Of a stretch of DNA of 64,000 bases, positions 23,924 to 33,175 are shown piece by piece. The translations under genes were made by a program, and so were the position numbers. Under the pieces are notes generated by a model. The model saw only the letters and a program-made list of their open reading frames with translations, was not told where the DNA came from and made no database searches. Source of the DNA: Gemmatimonadota bacterium (GTDB lineage Bacteria; Gemmatimonadota; Gemmatimonadetes; Gemmatimonadales; Gemmatimonadaceae); the NCBI GenBank assembly GCA_016719105.1, contig JADKAQ010000014.1:261004-325003 (forward strand). The letters are read 5' to 3'. Each line of letters starts with the position of its first letter. Position 1 is the stretch's first letter.

Positions 23924-24998
23924 TCGCGCTATTGGCGAAGACGCGGGCGAAGTACGGGAGCAGGTGCCGCTCGAACCGGTCGCGCGCCTTGTCGACGTGC
24001 CCGCCGTCGTAGGCCTCGACGGTATGCGCGATGCCGGCGCGCTGCAGCGCCGCGGAATAGGCGCGGACCCCGACCGGAACGCTCGCCACCTGGTCTGACG
24101 TGCCGTAATCGATGACGATCCCGCAGAGCGCCCGCACGGGGACGGGGTCGCGCGCCAGGCGATCGACCGGAAGAAAGCGCCCCCACGTGCGCCGCACCGC
24201 GCGCACCTCGCGAGTGGTGCCAGCACGTGGCATGTAGGGGAGGACGAGCGGCGCGCCGCGGCGGAAGGACGGGGCGAAGGCGATGGCCATCGCGCGCACG
24301 ATGCGCTCGCCCGTGGTGCGCGGCGGTGTCGCCGGCGCGAGGCGCGACGCCGCTAGCCACAGTGGGCTCGCGGGAGCGAGGTCGGCCGCCAACGTCAGGC
24401 AGCACGGGCTCATGGCGTAGACGTTGGCAAAGGTCGCCGAGTGCGACTGTACGATCGACAGCGCGCCGAATCCCCCCATGGACTGTCCCGCGATCCCACG
24501 ATGCCGCCGGTCGCGCATGGTACGATAGCGCCCGTCGATGTACCCCACGAGCTCTCGGCCGATGAAGTCGTCCCAGCGGCCGAAGGCGACCGAATTCACA
24601 TAGAAGGTGCCGCCGTAGCTGTTGTCGGCGTGCGGCATCACGACGAGGAACTCGCTGCCGGTGCGCGCCAGCGAGTCCATCGTGCGGCGCAGGTCAAATC
24701 CTTGGTAGGAGCCATCGAGCCACTCGCGTGGATGCGACGTCATCCCGTGCAGGAGATAGAGCACGGGGAAGTGGCGCGTGCGGTCGCGGTCGTAGCTGGG
24801 CGGGAGGTAGGTGTAGACCTCCCGCGTGGCGGGATCACCGACGCGGTTGCCGAGCAGGGTGCGCGCTCGCACGGTATCGACGACGACGCGCCCCTGGGCA
24901 CGTGCGACGGGGGCAACGGCGGCCAGCAGCGCGATCGCGCCGACGGCCAGGCACACGCGATGTGCGAACGACTCGACCCTGCGGCTCCGCCGGTGCAC
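23907..24998 (-). CDS. exported esterase (feruloyl esterase / EstA-D type alpha/beta hydrolase)
   Basis: A 363-residue protein. The GTG at 24998 gives an Arg-rich start and a hydrophobic core ending at ARAQG; GGGGGC precedes it. Motifs: YLPPSYDRDRTRHFPVLYLLHG (about 65-85) and GQSMGG nucleophile elbow (near 165), the esterase D family pattern with a late VEAYDGGHVDK histidine. There is no iron-binding or kringle domain. Exported esterases of this type cleave carbohydrate or aromatic esters. The upstream gene (aldolase-like) ends 14 bases before the start. Confidence 0.8.
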   Translation of the reverse strand: MHRRSRRVESFAHRVCLAVGAIALLAAVAPVARAQGRVVVDTVRARTLLGNRVGDPATREVYTYLPPSYDRDRTRHFPVLYLLHGMTSHPREWLDGSYQGFDLRRTMDSLARTGSEFLVVMPHADNSYGGTFYVNSVAFGRWDDFIGRELVGYIDGRYRTMRDRRHRGIAGQSMGGFGALSIVQSHSATFANVYAMSPCCLTLAADLAPASPLWLAASRLAPATPPRTTGERIVRAMAIAFAPSFRRGAPLVLPYMPRAGTTREVRAVRRTWGRFLPVDRLARDPVPVRALCGIVIDYGTSDQVASVPVGVRAYSAALQRAGIAHTVEAYDGGHVDKARDRFERHLLPYFARVFANSATRPGC

Positions 24999-25012
24999 GC
25001 GCCCCCGGCCGC

Positions 25013-26194
25013 TCAGGCGAGGGCCTGCGTGAAGGCAGCGGCGAGCAGCGTGCCGGTCGTGCGGTTCCAGGACTCGTTGACGCCTAACGTCAGCGTCCCG
25101 TCTGGTGTCCCCCTCGGCAGCAAGATCCCCCGCTGCGCCAGGCGGGTGGCCGCGACCTCCAGGTCGCCCCCCGTGATGTGGAGGCGCGTCAGGTTGGTCC
25201 CGTTCGGGATGCGCTCCACGCGCACGCGCGGGTGACGGGCGATCTCCTTGTAGAAGTTCTCCGAGACCTGCACCGCACTCTTCAGGCGCCCCTCGAAGCC
25301 CTCCATGAAGTGCCCGGCCACCCGCGCGGCCGGCCACCCCACGGCGAGGTTGCCGCCAAACATGCGGCGTACGTGAAACATGCCGTCGAGCACACGCCGC
25401 GGCCCGGCCAGCACGGCCCCGATGCCGCAGTTGAAGTACTTCCACAGCGACACGTACACGGTGTCGAAGTGCTTCGCGTACTCCGCGGGCGCTATCCCTG
25501 TGTAGGCCGAGGCGATGAAGAGTCGGGCGCCGTCGAGATGCGTGCCGATGCCGTGCTCGCGGGCGAAGGCGGTGACCCGTTGGGCCTCGTCCCAGTCGAA
25601 CATCTCCCCCGACAGGCGGCGAATGGGGCTCTCGATCACCAGCGCGCCGACGTCGGTGGCGACGCGCCCGCTCGCCGTGCGCTTGACGACCGCCTCGACG
25701 TCGGCGCGCGTGTAGGTCGCCTTGAGCGGGGCGAGCGGGAGGAGTGTGAGCCCGGAGAGCGTCTGGCAGGCGTCGCCGGTGTCGTTGTACATGTGGCTCA
25801 TGTCGGGGACGATCACGCGACGCTTGTTGCCGGCGAGGGCGCGCACCGCCAGCTGGTTGGCGAGCGTCCCGGAGGGCATGAAGACCGCGGTCTCCTTGCC
25901 CAGGAGCCGGGCCCACCGTTGCTCGAAGGCCTCGACCTCCCCGCCAAGGAGGTAGGTGTCTTCGGCCACGTCACGCGTGGCGGTGAGGTCCTGGAGGAGG
26001 GTGGCGTATTCGCGCGGGGTGAGGGCGAGACCGTCGCCCGAGAGGTGGACCGCGCCGTTGGCCAGTGTCGAGCGTTGACCGTGCGTGGCCGGCGTCGCCG
26101 CGCTGGCGGTTGCCGGCGAGAGCGAGGCGAAGGCCGCCATCGCAGCACTGGCGCCAGCGGTTTCGATGAAGCCCCGTCGCGAAACGTCGTCCAT
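25013..26194 (-). CDS. Tat-exported threonine-aldolase-like PLP enzyme
   Basis: A 393-residue protein from ATG 26194 with GGAGG 6 bases upstream. Residues 4-10 are a Tat motif (VSRRGFI) followed by a hydrophobic stretch ending near ASAATP. The rest is the beta-eliminating lyase fold of low-specificity L-threonine aldolases: MPSGTLANQ (near 110), a THLDGARLFIA segment (near 225) and SLWKYFNCGIGAVLAG with the PLP lysine of SLWKYF (near 257). The usual SLSK(G) around the lysine is altered. Export of an aldolase in folded, cofactor-loaded form by Tat is unusual but seen in related genomes. The frame is open for 308 more codons upstream, overlapping other genes; the Tat start is far better. Confidence 0.85.
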   Translation of the reverse strand: MDDVSRRGFIETAGASAAMAAFASLSPATASAATPATHGQRSTLANGAVHLSGDGLALTPREYATLLQDLTATRDVAEDTYLLGGEVEAFEQRWARLLGKETAVFMPSGTLANQLAVRALAGNKRRVIVPDMSHMYNDTGDACQTLSGLTLLPLAPLKATYTRADVEAVVKRTASGRVATDVGALVIESPIRRLSGEMFDWDEAQRVTAFAREHGIGTHLDGARLFIASAYTGIAPAEYAKHFDTVYVSLWKYFNCGIGAVLAGPRRVLDGMFHVRRMFGGNLAVGWPAARVAGHFMEGFEGRLKSAVQVSENFYKEIARHPRVRVERIPNGTNLTRLHITGGDLEVAATRLAQRGILLPRGTPDGTLTLGVNESWNRTTGTLLAAAFTQALA

Positions 26195-26735
26195 GGGTTC
26201 CTCCGTGCGTGCACCTGAAGCCTCCCCCCCGGGGAAGCTGACCGAGGAAGGCGTCGGGCGCAACGAATGGCCAGCGTCGAAGCGGCCGCAGGGACCCTCG
26301 ACCCGAGGACGACGTCGCGCCAAGACGCTCGTGCAGGCGCTCGAAGCCAAGGCGCAGGAACGCCGAGTAGCCGTCCGGCGCCAAGGCGTCGAGCGTCGCA
26401 CGCCCGCGGTGTGCGATGGCGCGGGCCTCGTCCGCGCGCCCGATCGCCAACAGCGAGTCGGCGAGATTGAGGCAGAGCGAGGGGAGCAGGTCACGCGCCT
26501 CACCAACCGGGAGCGCGTCGGCGTGGCGCAGCGCGATCGCATTCCAATGGAGGCGATCGGCCGCGCTCTCCTGGTGGCGTGCGAGGTAATGGGCGGCGAT
26601 GCTCGCCTCGAGGTCGTTGGACCGGGTGGCCCACGCCTGTTCAAAAAGGGGGCGCGCCTTGTCCGGCTCTCCCTCGAGCTGCATGCCGGCGGCACAGAGA
26701 GCGACGACGGGGTTGGCGGGATCGAGCGCCAGCAT
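25971..26735 (-). CDS. TPR-like protein with an unusually long overlap into the next gene
   Basis: From ATG 26735, 7 bases after the preceding stop, residues 1-150 form helical repeats of the TPR type (MLALDPANPVVALCAAG, AWATRSNDLEASIAAHYLARHQ, YSAFLRLGFERLHERLG). Related proteins are about 150 residues and end there. Here the frame stays open for about 100 further residues with Arg/Gly-rich low-quality sequence and overlaps the Tat aldolase gene by 224 bases. Either a stop codon was lost or an indel near the C7 run at 26224-26230 or upstream altered the end. Probable true end near 26270-26290. Function unknown. Confidence 0.55.
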   Translation of the reverse strand: MLALDPANPVVALCAAGMQLEGEPDKARPLFEQAWATRSNDLEASIAAHYLARHQESAADRLHWNAIALRHADALPVGEARDLLPSLCLNLADSLLAIGRADEARAIAHRGRATLDALAPDGYSAFLRLGFERLHERLGATSSSGRGSLRPLRRWPFVAPDAFLGQLPRGGGFRCTHGGTHGRRFATGLHRNRWRQCCDGGLRLALAGNRQRGDAGHARSTLDTGQRRGPPLGRRSRPHPARIRHPPPGPHRHA

Positions 26736-26741
26736 GCTCGG

Positions 26742-27935
26742 CTACCGACGCACGCGCTGCAGCCAGACGAGTTCGTCGTCGTCGGTGCGGGCGAGATAGA
26801 GCGTTCCCTTGCCGAAGCCGATGAGTCGTGTGGCCGGCGGGAGTGCGACGCGTTCCACCACCCGACCGGCGCCGTCGAAGACATCGTAGGTGGGGACGGG
26901 ATCGTCGTGTGCACGGGTGCGCAGCACCCAGAGCCGACCGTCAGGAGCAACGCCCGCCGCCTTGTCGAGGAAGGGTGGCTTGACCTCGGGCCACGTCTGG
27001 TCGGGAGTGAGCATGCGCTCGATGTCGGCCTTCGACAGCTTCGGCGTGCGCGCCCGTGGCGACGCGGCGCCCTTGGCGGCGGGGGGCGCCCCCGACGGAC
27101 CGGCCACGATGATCCCACCGGGACGCAGCTGGGACTTGGCGAAGGCCGCCTTCTCGTCGTCGGTCACGCGGATGGCCGGCCCCTGGGCCACCGGTCCCGT
27201 GATGCGCGTGCCGTTAGGCGCGATCCACTCGACCCGATATGGCGCCGCGCGTACGATGGCCACGCGCCCGTCTGGCGCAATGGCCGCCAGGTCGCGCGCG
27301 GCAAGCGGGAGGTTGGTCGACCACTGCACCATCCCGCCCGGCAGGAGTCGCGCCGCCGTCATTTCCCCCTGGGGTTCGGCGAGGGTGCCAATGGTGTCGG
27401 TGCGAGCGCTCCGCCTATCGTGGACGAGCAACTCCGCCATCCCCACGCTGGGGTCGGTGGGCCTGGCCGGTCGCCTCGACTGCCGCAGCAGCATGCGACC
27501 CGATCCGTCGATTCCGATGAGATCCGCGGCGAAGAGCATCCCTTCGCCGGCGAGCGGCCGGGTGCCGGCGGGCTTGCCGTCGGGGCCGATGAGCAGAAGG
27601 CGGGCGTTGCTCCAGTCGGGCATGAGCGTGCTGTCGCCCGGGAGGGGATACAGCGTCGTGGGTGTCCCCCACTCGCCGGGCCCTGCGCCAGCGCGCCCGA
27701 CGGGAGTCGCCGTGCCCCGCACGAGGTCGATCAGCTGCAACGTCTTGTCGCGGCCATCGGCGACGATGACCCGCCCGTTCGAGAGCTCGCGCAGCCCGGA
27801 GATGGCGGTGAACGGTTCGCGATGCTCGACCTCCGGCTTGGGGAGCCCGCGCGTGGCCCCCTGGGCGGCGGCGGCGGTCGCCCACGATACGCCGAGCACC
27901 GCCGCACGGATCACGACGAACGTCACGTTAGGCAT
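26742..27935 (-). CDS. exported beta-propeller (6-bladed NHL-like) protein
   Basis: A 397-residue protein from ATG 27935. An N-terminal signal ends near AAAAQG (residue 26). Repeats of the propeller type run through the protein: ISGLRELSNGRVIVADGRDKTLQLID, WIAPNGTRIT, AAGVAPDGRLWVLR and FDGAGRVVERVAL. An internal Ala/Pro-rich insert with acidic helix (about 265-310, SGAPPAAKGAASP) breaks the propeller. Family members sit in the periplasm or on the surface; no ligand or enzyme role is shown. It ends 6 bases before the TPR-like gene and begins 12 bases after the lectin-like gene, so all three probably share one mRNA. Confidence 0.7.
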   Translation of the reverse strand: MPNVTFVVIRAAVLGVSWATAAAAQGATRGLPKPEVEHREPFTAISGLRELSNGRVIVADGRDKTLQLIDLVRGTATPVGRAGAGPGEWGTPTTLYPLPGDSTLMPDWSNARLLLIGPDGKPAGTRPLAGEGMLFAADLIGIDGSGRMLLRQSRRPARPTDPSVGMAELLVHDRRSARTDTIGTLAEPQGEMTAARLLPGGMVQWSTNLPLAARDLAAIAPDGRVAIVRAAPYRVEWIAPNGTRITGPVAQGPAIRVTDDEKAAFAKSQLRPGGIIVAGPSGAPPAAKGAASPRARTPKLSKADIERMLTPDQTWPEVKPPFLDKAAGVAPDGRLWVLRTRAHDDPVPTYDVFDGAGRVVERVALPPATRLIGFGKGTLYLARTDDDELVWLQRVRR

Positions 27936-27947
27936 TGTGTTCGCCGC

Positions 27948-28625
27948 TCAGGTCACCGCAAAGCAGAAGAAGAACCCGTTCCCGCCCGTCGCCTTGAGGT
28001 TGTCCTGGCTGCAGCCGCGCGACGGGTGCGCCGAGTTCCACGACGTCGGGAATTCCCCGCCCCCCTGCCGGTCGTGGTGCCCTACACGTGCGCTGCCTTC
28101 GCCGTGGCTCGTCCACGCGTTGCACGATGAGTCGCTCCCCGCCGGATAGGCGGTCCCGTCCGGGGTGGAGCCGGTGAGGATGTCGTGCATGTTGGGGGTA
28201 TCGCCGCGCCCGTTGACCTTGGCCCCCTTCTCGGTGAGGATCGTTTCCTTGGTGAGGTTGGCGGCGCTGTTGTGCAGTTCCCCTACCGTGCGCGCGATGA
28301 GCGTCCCGGCGACATTGTGCCACGGCCCCTTTCCGATGCGGTCGCGCGCGTTGATGGCGGCCTTTCCGTCCATGGCCGGGACGCTGAGATAGGCGTGCCA
28401 GGTGAGGTCACCGCCCCCTGCGGTCTGCGCCAGCCCCTGGCAGAACCGGTCGGCTCCCTCGAGCCCGCCCAGGTCGGCGCCGTTCCCCGGTCCCGCACTC
28501 GTGATGAAGAAGGTCATCCGCTGCTGTGGGGCTGGCTGCGCCTGCTGCGCTTCGGTCGTCAGGGGGAGGAGCAGGACGGTCGCGGCGACGGCGATCGCGC
28601 GAGCGGGCGTTCGACTGAGGGTCAT
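27948..28625 (-). CDS. exported DUF1554-like (C-type-lectin-fold) protein
   Basis: A 225-residue protein from ATG 28625 with GAGGA 7 bases upstream. A signal peptide ends near TEAQQ (residue 27). The mature part matches the DUF1554 plan: FFITSAGPGNGADLGGLEGADRFCQ, then WHAYLSVPA, and a C-terminal CSQDNLKATGGNGFFFCF. Four cysteines (FCQ, SSCNAW, RGCSQ, FFCF) could form two disulfides as in C-type lectin folds. Members include leptospiral surface proteins and other exported proteins of unknown ligand. It heads a minus-strand group and diverges from the DUF5916 gene. Confidence 0.75.
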   Translation of the reverse strand: MTLSRTPARAIAVAATVLLLPLTTEAQQAQPAPQQRMTFFITSAGPGNGADLGGLEGADRFCQGLAQTAGGGDLTWHAYLSVPAMDGKAAINARDRIGKGPWHNVAGTLIARTVGELHNSAANLTKETILTEKGAKVNGRGDTPNMHDILTGSTPDGTAYPAGSDSSCNAWTSHGEGSARVGHHDRQGGGEFPTSWNSAHPSRGCSQDNLKATGGNGFFFCFAVT

Positions 28626-28808
28626 CTCGGTCCTCGAGGGAAAGGTCGCTATTGGTTACCTCACCAACGCCCGATTCGCCAGTCGGAAGCCGGGCGTCGG
28701 CGAGGCTTCGAAGGTCCCGCGACCGGCCGAACGCCGGGGCGTCGCGGTGCGTATTCAGTGGCTGGGCGCGCTTGTCGCGCCGCACGCCCCCATCCGTTCA
28801 CACGGTTC

Positions 28809-31595
28809 GTGCTCCGAGTTCCCTTCGCCGTCCGTACAGCGCGCAACGCGCTGCGCGCGCTCGTCGCGCCTGCTGCGACCGTCGCGCTGCTGGTTACGCT
28901 CCCCTCCGCCGCCACGGCGCAGGAGGGAACGCCCGTGGAGACGCCCGCCGCGGCGCGCGCGCCCATGCGCCCGACCCTGCGCGTCGCGCCGCGTGCGAGC
29001 GCGATCAACCTCGACGGCCGACTCGACGAGGCGGCATGGAGCGCGGCACCGGCGGCGAGCGGCTTCGTACAGCGCGTCCCGGTCGAGGGGGCTCCGGCCG
29101 AGGAACGGACCGAAGTGCGGCTCCTGATGGACGAATCGTCGGTCTGGATTGCCGCACGCATGTACGACCGCGACCCCGCGTCGATTGCCCGGCAGGTGGT
29201 GCGCCGCGACCAGGATGCACAAGCCGACTACTTCGAGGTCGCCTTCGACTCCAACCTCGACCGACGCACCGGCTTTGTCTTCCGCGTGAGCGCGGCCAAC
29301 GTGCAACGCGATGAGTACGTCTTCGACGACAACGAGCGCGATCGCACGTGGGACGGCGTCTGGAGTTCCGCGGTCGCCATCGACTCGCTCGGCTGGACGG
29401 CCGAGCTGCGCATTCCACTGTCGCAGCTGCGCTTTCGCGCCAGCGATGGCGAACAGGCGTGGGGGATCAACTTCGTGCGCCGTCGCCTCAAGACGAACGA
29501 AGAAACGCATTTCGCCCTGGTCTCGCGCACGCAGCGCGGGCTCGTGTCGCAGTTCGGCCGGCTGGAGGGGGTCAAGGCGCGCAGCGCCCGGCGCCTGGAG
29601 CTGCGCCCGTACGCGTTAGGCTCCGTCTTTCGCGGGACGGCGGAGGCCGGGAATCCGTTCCGCACGGGACGCGATGGCGGGTCGCGCGTGGGGACCGACG
29701 TGCGCGTGGGATTGGGGGGACAGTTCACCCTCGACGCGACGATCAACCCCGATTTCGGCCAGGTGGAGGCCGACCCCGCGGTCATCAACCTCTCCGCCTT
29801 CGAGCAGTTCTTCGAGGAGCGGCGCCCGTTCTTCGTTGAAGACGCCAAGATCTTCGACTTCTCGCTCTCGGGTGGCCGCAACCGGCTGTACTACTCGCGC
29901 CGCCTGGGACGCTCGCCGCGCGGCTCGGCTCCCGAAGGGACGCTCTTCGCCGATGTCCCCGCCTCGGCCAACATCCTCGGCGCCGCCAAGCTCACCGGGC
30001 GCACGCAGCGCGGGCTCTCGTTAGGGGCGCTGGCGGCGGTCACACAACAGGCCGACGGGCGCGCCTACCTTGGCGAGTCCGATCCCGAGCGACCGTTCAT
30101 GGTCGAGCCGCGCGCGGAGTACGGCGTGCTGCGTGCACGGCAGGACTTCAACGGCGGCGCCTCCACCATCGGCGTCATCGGGTCGTCGCTCCGCCGCAAC
30201 CTGCCGGGCGACGGTTCGTTCGACTTCCTCACGACCTCCGCGTTCAACGGCGGGATCGACTGGGAACACCAGTGGAGCAATCGCACCTGGGCATTCTTCG
30301 GCTACTGGGCCGGGAGCCACGTGCGGGGCGATTCCACGGCGATGATCCGGCTGCAACGGGCCAGCAACCACTTCTTCCAGCGCCCCGACTCTCGCGGCAA
30401 CGGCGTGGACTCCTCGGCGCGCGCCATGTCGGGATACGACTGGCGCATGACGGTGGAGAAACGACGCGGGCAGCACTGGACCGGCTCGGTGTGGGCCGCC
30501 GAGGTCTCACCGGGATTCGAGATCAACGACGCAGGGTTCAGTACGCGCCAGGAGGTACTCGACGGCGGGGCGCGCGTGCAGTACCGCGAGATCACCCCGG
30601 GGACGTTGCTCCGCTCGTACAACGTCTCATTGTCGACTTTCCATAATTGGAGCCACGATGCGGTCGCCGGCTCGTTCTCGACCGCTGCGTGGGGAAATGC
30701 GCACGTGGCCGGGTCGGTGGGGGTGAACGCCAACGTCGAGTTCAACAACTTCTGGCGGCTCGACGCCAACACGCAGTGGCATCCGGAGACGATGGACCGC
30801 ACGGGGACGCGCGGTGGGCCGTTGATGCTGCAGCCGCGCTGGGGCGACCTGCGCCTGTCGCTCCAGAGCGATCAGCGTGCGCGCCTCGCGCTGGAGCCCA
30901 GCATCTACCTCAAGCGATCGGCGCTCAACGGCGGCAATGAGTTCCAGACCTCGCTGGAGATCAACGTGCGTCCGTCGTCGCGCCTCGAGATCGAGATCGA
31001 GCCGCGCTACACACACGCGTCGATCGGGGCGCAGTACGTCTCGACGATGGACGCCGCGGGATTCGCCCCCACCTTTGGCTCTCGCTACTTCTTTGGCGAG
31101 GTCGCGCGCCGCGAGCTGGCGCTCCCCACGCGCATCAACGCGGCCTTCTCTCCGACGCTCTCCTTCCAGTTCTTCGCCCAACCGCTGGTCTCGTCGGGCG
31201 ATTACTCCAACTACAAGCAGCTCCTCTCGCCCTCGTCGTTCGACTTCAATCGATTTGGCGAGGGAACGGCGGTCGGGAGCGGGGAGGCGGTGCGCTGTCA
31301 GGGCGGAGCGACGTGTGTCGACGCCAACGCCGTGCGCTACTTCGACTTCGACGGCAACGGCACGCCCGAGCACACGATCGACGAGCAGGACTTCAACGTG
31401 CGCTCGCTCATCGGGAACGCCGTCGTTCGCTGGGAGTACCGGCCGGGGTCGACGATCTTCCTGGTCTGGCAGCGCCGGCAACGGAGCGACGTGGTGGCCG
31501 GGGATTTCGTCATGTCGCGCGACTGGCGGGCATTGCTCAAGGCGCCGACCGACAACACGTTCCTCGTGAAGGTCAGCTACTGGCTCCCGCTGTGA
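28809..31595 (+). CDS. DUF5916 surface protein: CBM9-like domain plus outer-membrane barrel
   Basis: A 928-residue protein. The frame is open far upstream, but GTG 28809 gives an Arg-rich start and signal peptide cut near TATAQE (residue 37). Residues about 50-230 are a carbohydrate-binding family 9-like domain (INLDGRLDEAAWSAAP; WTAELRIPLSQLRF). The rest is beta-strand rich with alternating aromatic residues and ends in KVSYWLPL, the hydrophobic end typical of outer-membrane barrels. An EF-hand-like DFDGNGTPEHTID loop lies near residue 855. The family (DUF5916) is surface exposed and common in Gemmatimonadota and Bacteroidota; cargo unknown. Two CGTTAGG words code Leu-Gly here. Confidence 0.85.
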   Translation: MLRVPFAVRTARNALRALVAPAATVALLVTLPSAATAQEGTPVETPAAARAPMRPTLRVAPRASAINLDGRLDEAAWSAAPAASGFVQRVPVEGAPAEERTEVRLLMDESSVWIAARMYDRDPASIARQVVRRDQDAQADYFEVAFDSNLDRRTGFVFRVSAANVQRDEYVFDDNERDRTWDGVWSSAVAIDSLGWTAELRIPLSQLRFRASDGEQAWGINFVRRRLKTNEETHFALVSRTQRGLVSQFGRLEGVKARSARRLELRPYALGSVFRGTAEAGNPFRTGRDGGSRVGTDVRVGLGGQFTLDATINPDFGQVEADPAVINLSAFEQFFEERRPFFVEDAKIFDFSLSGGRNRLYYSRRLGRSPRGSAPEGTLFADVPASANILGAAKLTGRTQRGLSLGALAAVTQQADGRAYLGESDPERPFMVEPRAEYGVLRARQDFNGGASTIGVIGSSLRRNLPGDGSFDFLTTSAFNGGIDWEHQWSNRTWAFFGYWAGSHVRGDSTAMIRLQRASNHFFQRPDSRGNGVDSSARAMSGYDWRMTVEKRRGQHWTGSVWAAEVSPGFEINDAGFSTRQEVLDGGARVQYREITPGTLLRSYNVSLSTFHNWSHDAVAGSFSTAAWGNAHVAGSVGVNANVEFNNFWRLDANTQWHPETMDRTGTRGGPLMLQPRWGDLRLSLQSDQRARLALEPSIYLKRSALNGGNEFQTSLEINVRPSSRLEIEIEPRYTHASIGAQYVSTMDAAGFAPTFGSRYFFGEVARRELALPTRINAAFSPTLSFQFFAQPLVSSGDYSNYKQLLSPSSFDFNRFGEGTAVGSGEAVRCQGGATCVDANAVRYFDFDGNGTPEHTIDEQDFNVRSLIGNAVVRWEYRPGSTIFLVWQRRQRSDVVAGDFVMSRDWRALLKAPTDNTFLVKVSYWLPL

Positions 31596-31631
31596 CCGGC
31601 GGGGACGTCCCCACCTCCAGCACAACATCCC

Positions 31632-33116
31632 GTGACCGCTGACATCTCGCGCCGCGCCCTGGTTCGCACCCTCGCCGCGGCCGGGGTGGCATCGGCGGTG
31701 GGGATCCCGCGCGCGGCCCACGCCATTGTTCCTGGCGGTGGTCGCCGATCTGGCGCCGGCGAACTGCTCATCCGCGGCGGCCGCGTCGTCAACGCCGACG
31801 GCGTGGTCACCGCCGACGTGCGCATCGTCGGCGAGCAGATCACTGAGGTGGGACGCAACTTGACGCCGGGGGCCGGCGCGCGGGTGATCGAGGCGAACGG
31901 GATGCTGCTCATGCCCGGCGGGATCGATCCGCACACGCACCTGCACCCGTCCTTTGCCGACGACCTCACGAGCGGCACGCAGGCCGCGCTGGCGGGCGGG
32001 ATCACGACCGTCGGGACCTTCTCGACGCCGCGGCGCGACGAGACCATCGTCGCTGCGCTCGACCGGATGGGCGCGACGGTGCAGGCGGAGGCCATCGCCG
32101 ACGTCATCCTGCACTCGTCCGTATGGCCCCCAAACGACGCGTTGATCAACGCGCTCCCGTCGCTCGTCGAGCGCGGCCAGCCGAGCATCAAGTTCTACAT
32201 GGTGCGCCCCGACTTCGGCGCGCAGATGGAGCAGGTCATCAAGACGCTGGAGGCCGCGCGCGCACTTGGCGTGGTCACGATGGTGCACTGCGAGGACGGC
32301 GCGCTGCTCAACGCGGCGGTGCGTCGCCTGACCGCGGAGGGGAAGACGGGGCTCGAGCACTACATCGAGTCGCGCCCGCTGATCGCCGAAGTGGCCGCGA
32401 CGCAACAGGCGGCCTCGTTATGCGAGGACACGGGGGCGCCGATGTACCTCGTGCACATGTCGGCGTCGCGGGCGCTCGACGCCTGTCGCCCGGCGCGCGC
32501 CGCCGGCCTCCCGCTGTACATCGAAACGCGACCGCTCTTCATCCACCTCGACGAATCGAAGCTGCGCGGCCCCGACCATCGCCTGTACGTCGGACAGCCG
32601 CCGCTGCGCCCACGCGCCGACGTCGACGCGATGTTCCGCGCCCTCATAGACGGCCGCATCGACGTCCTGGCCACCGACCACGCACCGTGGACGCGCGAAC
32701 AAAAGATGGACCCCGCACTCAGCATCGCGCGCGTGCGGCCCGGTGCGAGCGACCTGCAGTTCATGCTCCCGATGTACTTCTCCGAAGGGGTCGGCAAGCG
32801 GAAGCTCTCGCTCACGCGCTTCGTCGAGACCACGTCGACCAACGCGGCGAAGATCTTCGGGTTGTACGGCAAGAAGGGGGTGATTCGCGCCGGTGCCGAC
32901 GCCGACATCGCCATCTGGGACCCCAAGCGTACGGCGCCGGTGCTGGCGGCCAACGACTACGGCAAGTCGGACTACTCCCCGTATGAAGGGTGGAGCGTGA
33001 CGGGGTGGCCGGTGACGGTGCTGAGACGCGGGGAGGTGGTGGTGGCCGATGGAAAGGTCGTGGGGAATGCGGGGAGCGGGCGGCTGGTGCGCCGCGAGGC
33101 ATGGCACAACCCCTAG
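31632..33116 (+). CDS. dihydropyrimidinase/hydantoinase-like amidohydrolase with Tat-type signal
   Basis: A 494-residue protein starting at GTG 31632, 36 bases after the DUF5916 gene. Residues 4-30 are a Tat-like signal (ISRRALVRTL). The metal-site motifs of D-hydantoinase, dihydropyrimidinase and allantoinase are intact: DPHTHLHP, SIKFYMV (the lysine that is carboxylated in the family), VHCEDG, YLVHMSAS and ATDHAPW. The C-terminal small domain (GVIRAGADADIAIWDPK) is present. It should open cyclic amide rings; the presence of a signal and the 25-residue longer N-terminus are the only unusual points. Could also be allantoinase-like. Confidence 0.85.
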   Translation: MTADISRRALVRTLAAAGVASAVGIPRAAHAIVPGGGRRSGAGELLIRGGRVVNADGVVTADVRIVGEQITEVGRNLTPGAGARVIEANGMLLMPGGIDPHTHLHPSFADDLTSGTQAALAGGITTVGTFSTPRRDETIVAALDRMGATVQAEAIADVILHSSVWPPNDALINALPSLVERGQPSIKFYMVRPDFGAQMEQVIKTLEAARALGVVTMVHCEDGALLNAAVRRLTAEGKTGLEHYIESRPLIAEVAATQQAASLCEDTGAPMYLVHMSASRALDACRPARAAGLPLYIETRPLFIHLDESKLRGPDHRLYVGQPPLRPRADVDAMFRALIDGRIDVLATDHAPWTREQKMDPALSIARVRPGASDLQFMLPMYFSEGVGKRKLSLTRFVETTSTNAAKIFGLYGKKGVIRAGADADIAIWDPKRTAPVLAANDYGKSDYSPYEGWSVTGWPVTVLRRGEVVVADGKVVGNAGSGRLVRREAWHNP

Positions 33117-33175
33117 ACGCACACGGGGCGACACTCGTCGTGTCGCCCCGCGTGAACTTGAACCGAGCAGCGGTA

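Noticed and set aside
25013..27118. 701-residue fusion of an upstream Arg/Pro-rich region and the aldolase-like enzyme
   Set aside because: The extra 308 codons are a shadow of the TPR-like and propeller genes; the Tat start with GGAGG is much better.
28185..28808. 208-residue extension of the DUF5916 gene
   Set aside because: It overlaps the lectin-like gene in antisense and is Arg/Gly-rich; the signal peptide begins at GTG 28809.
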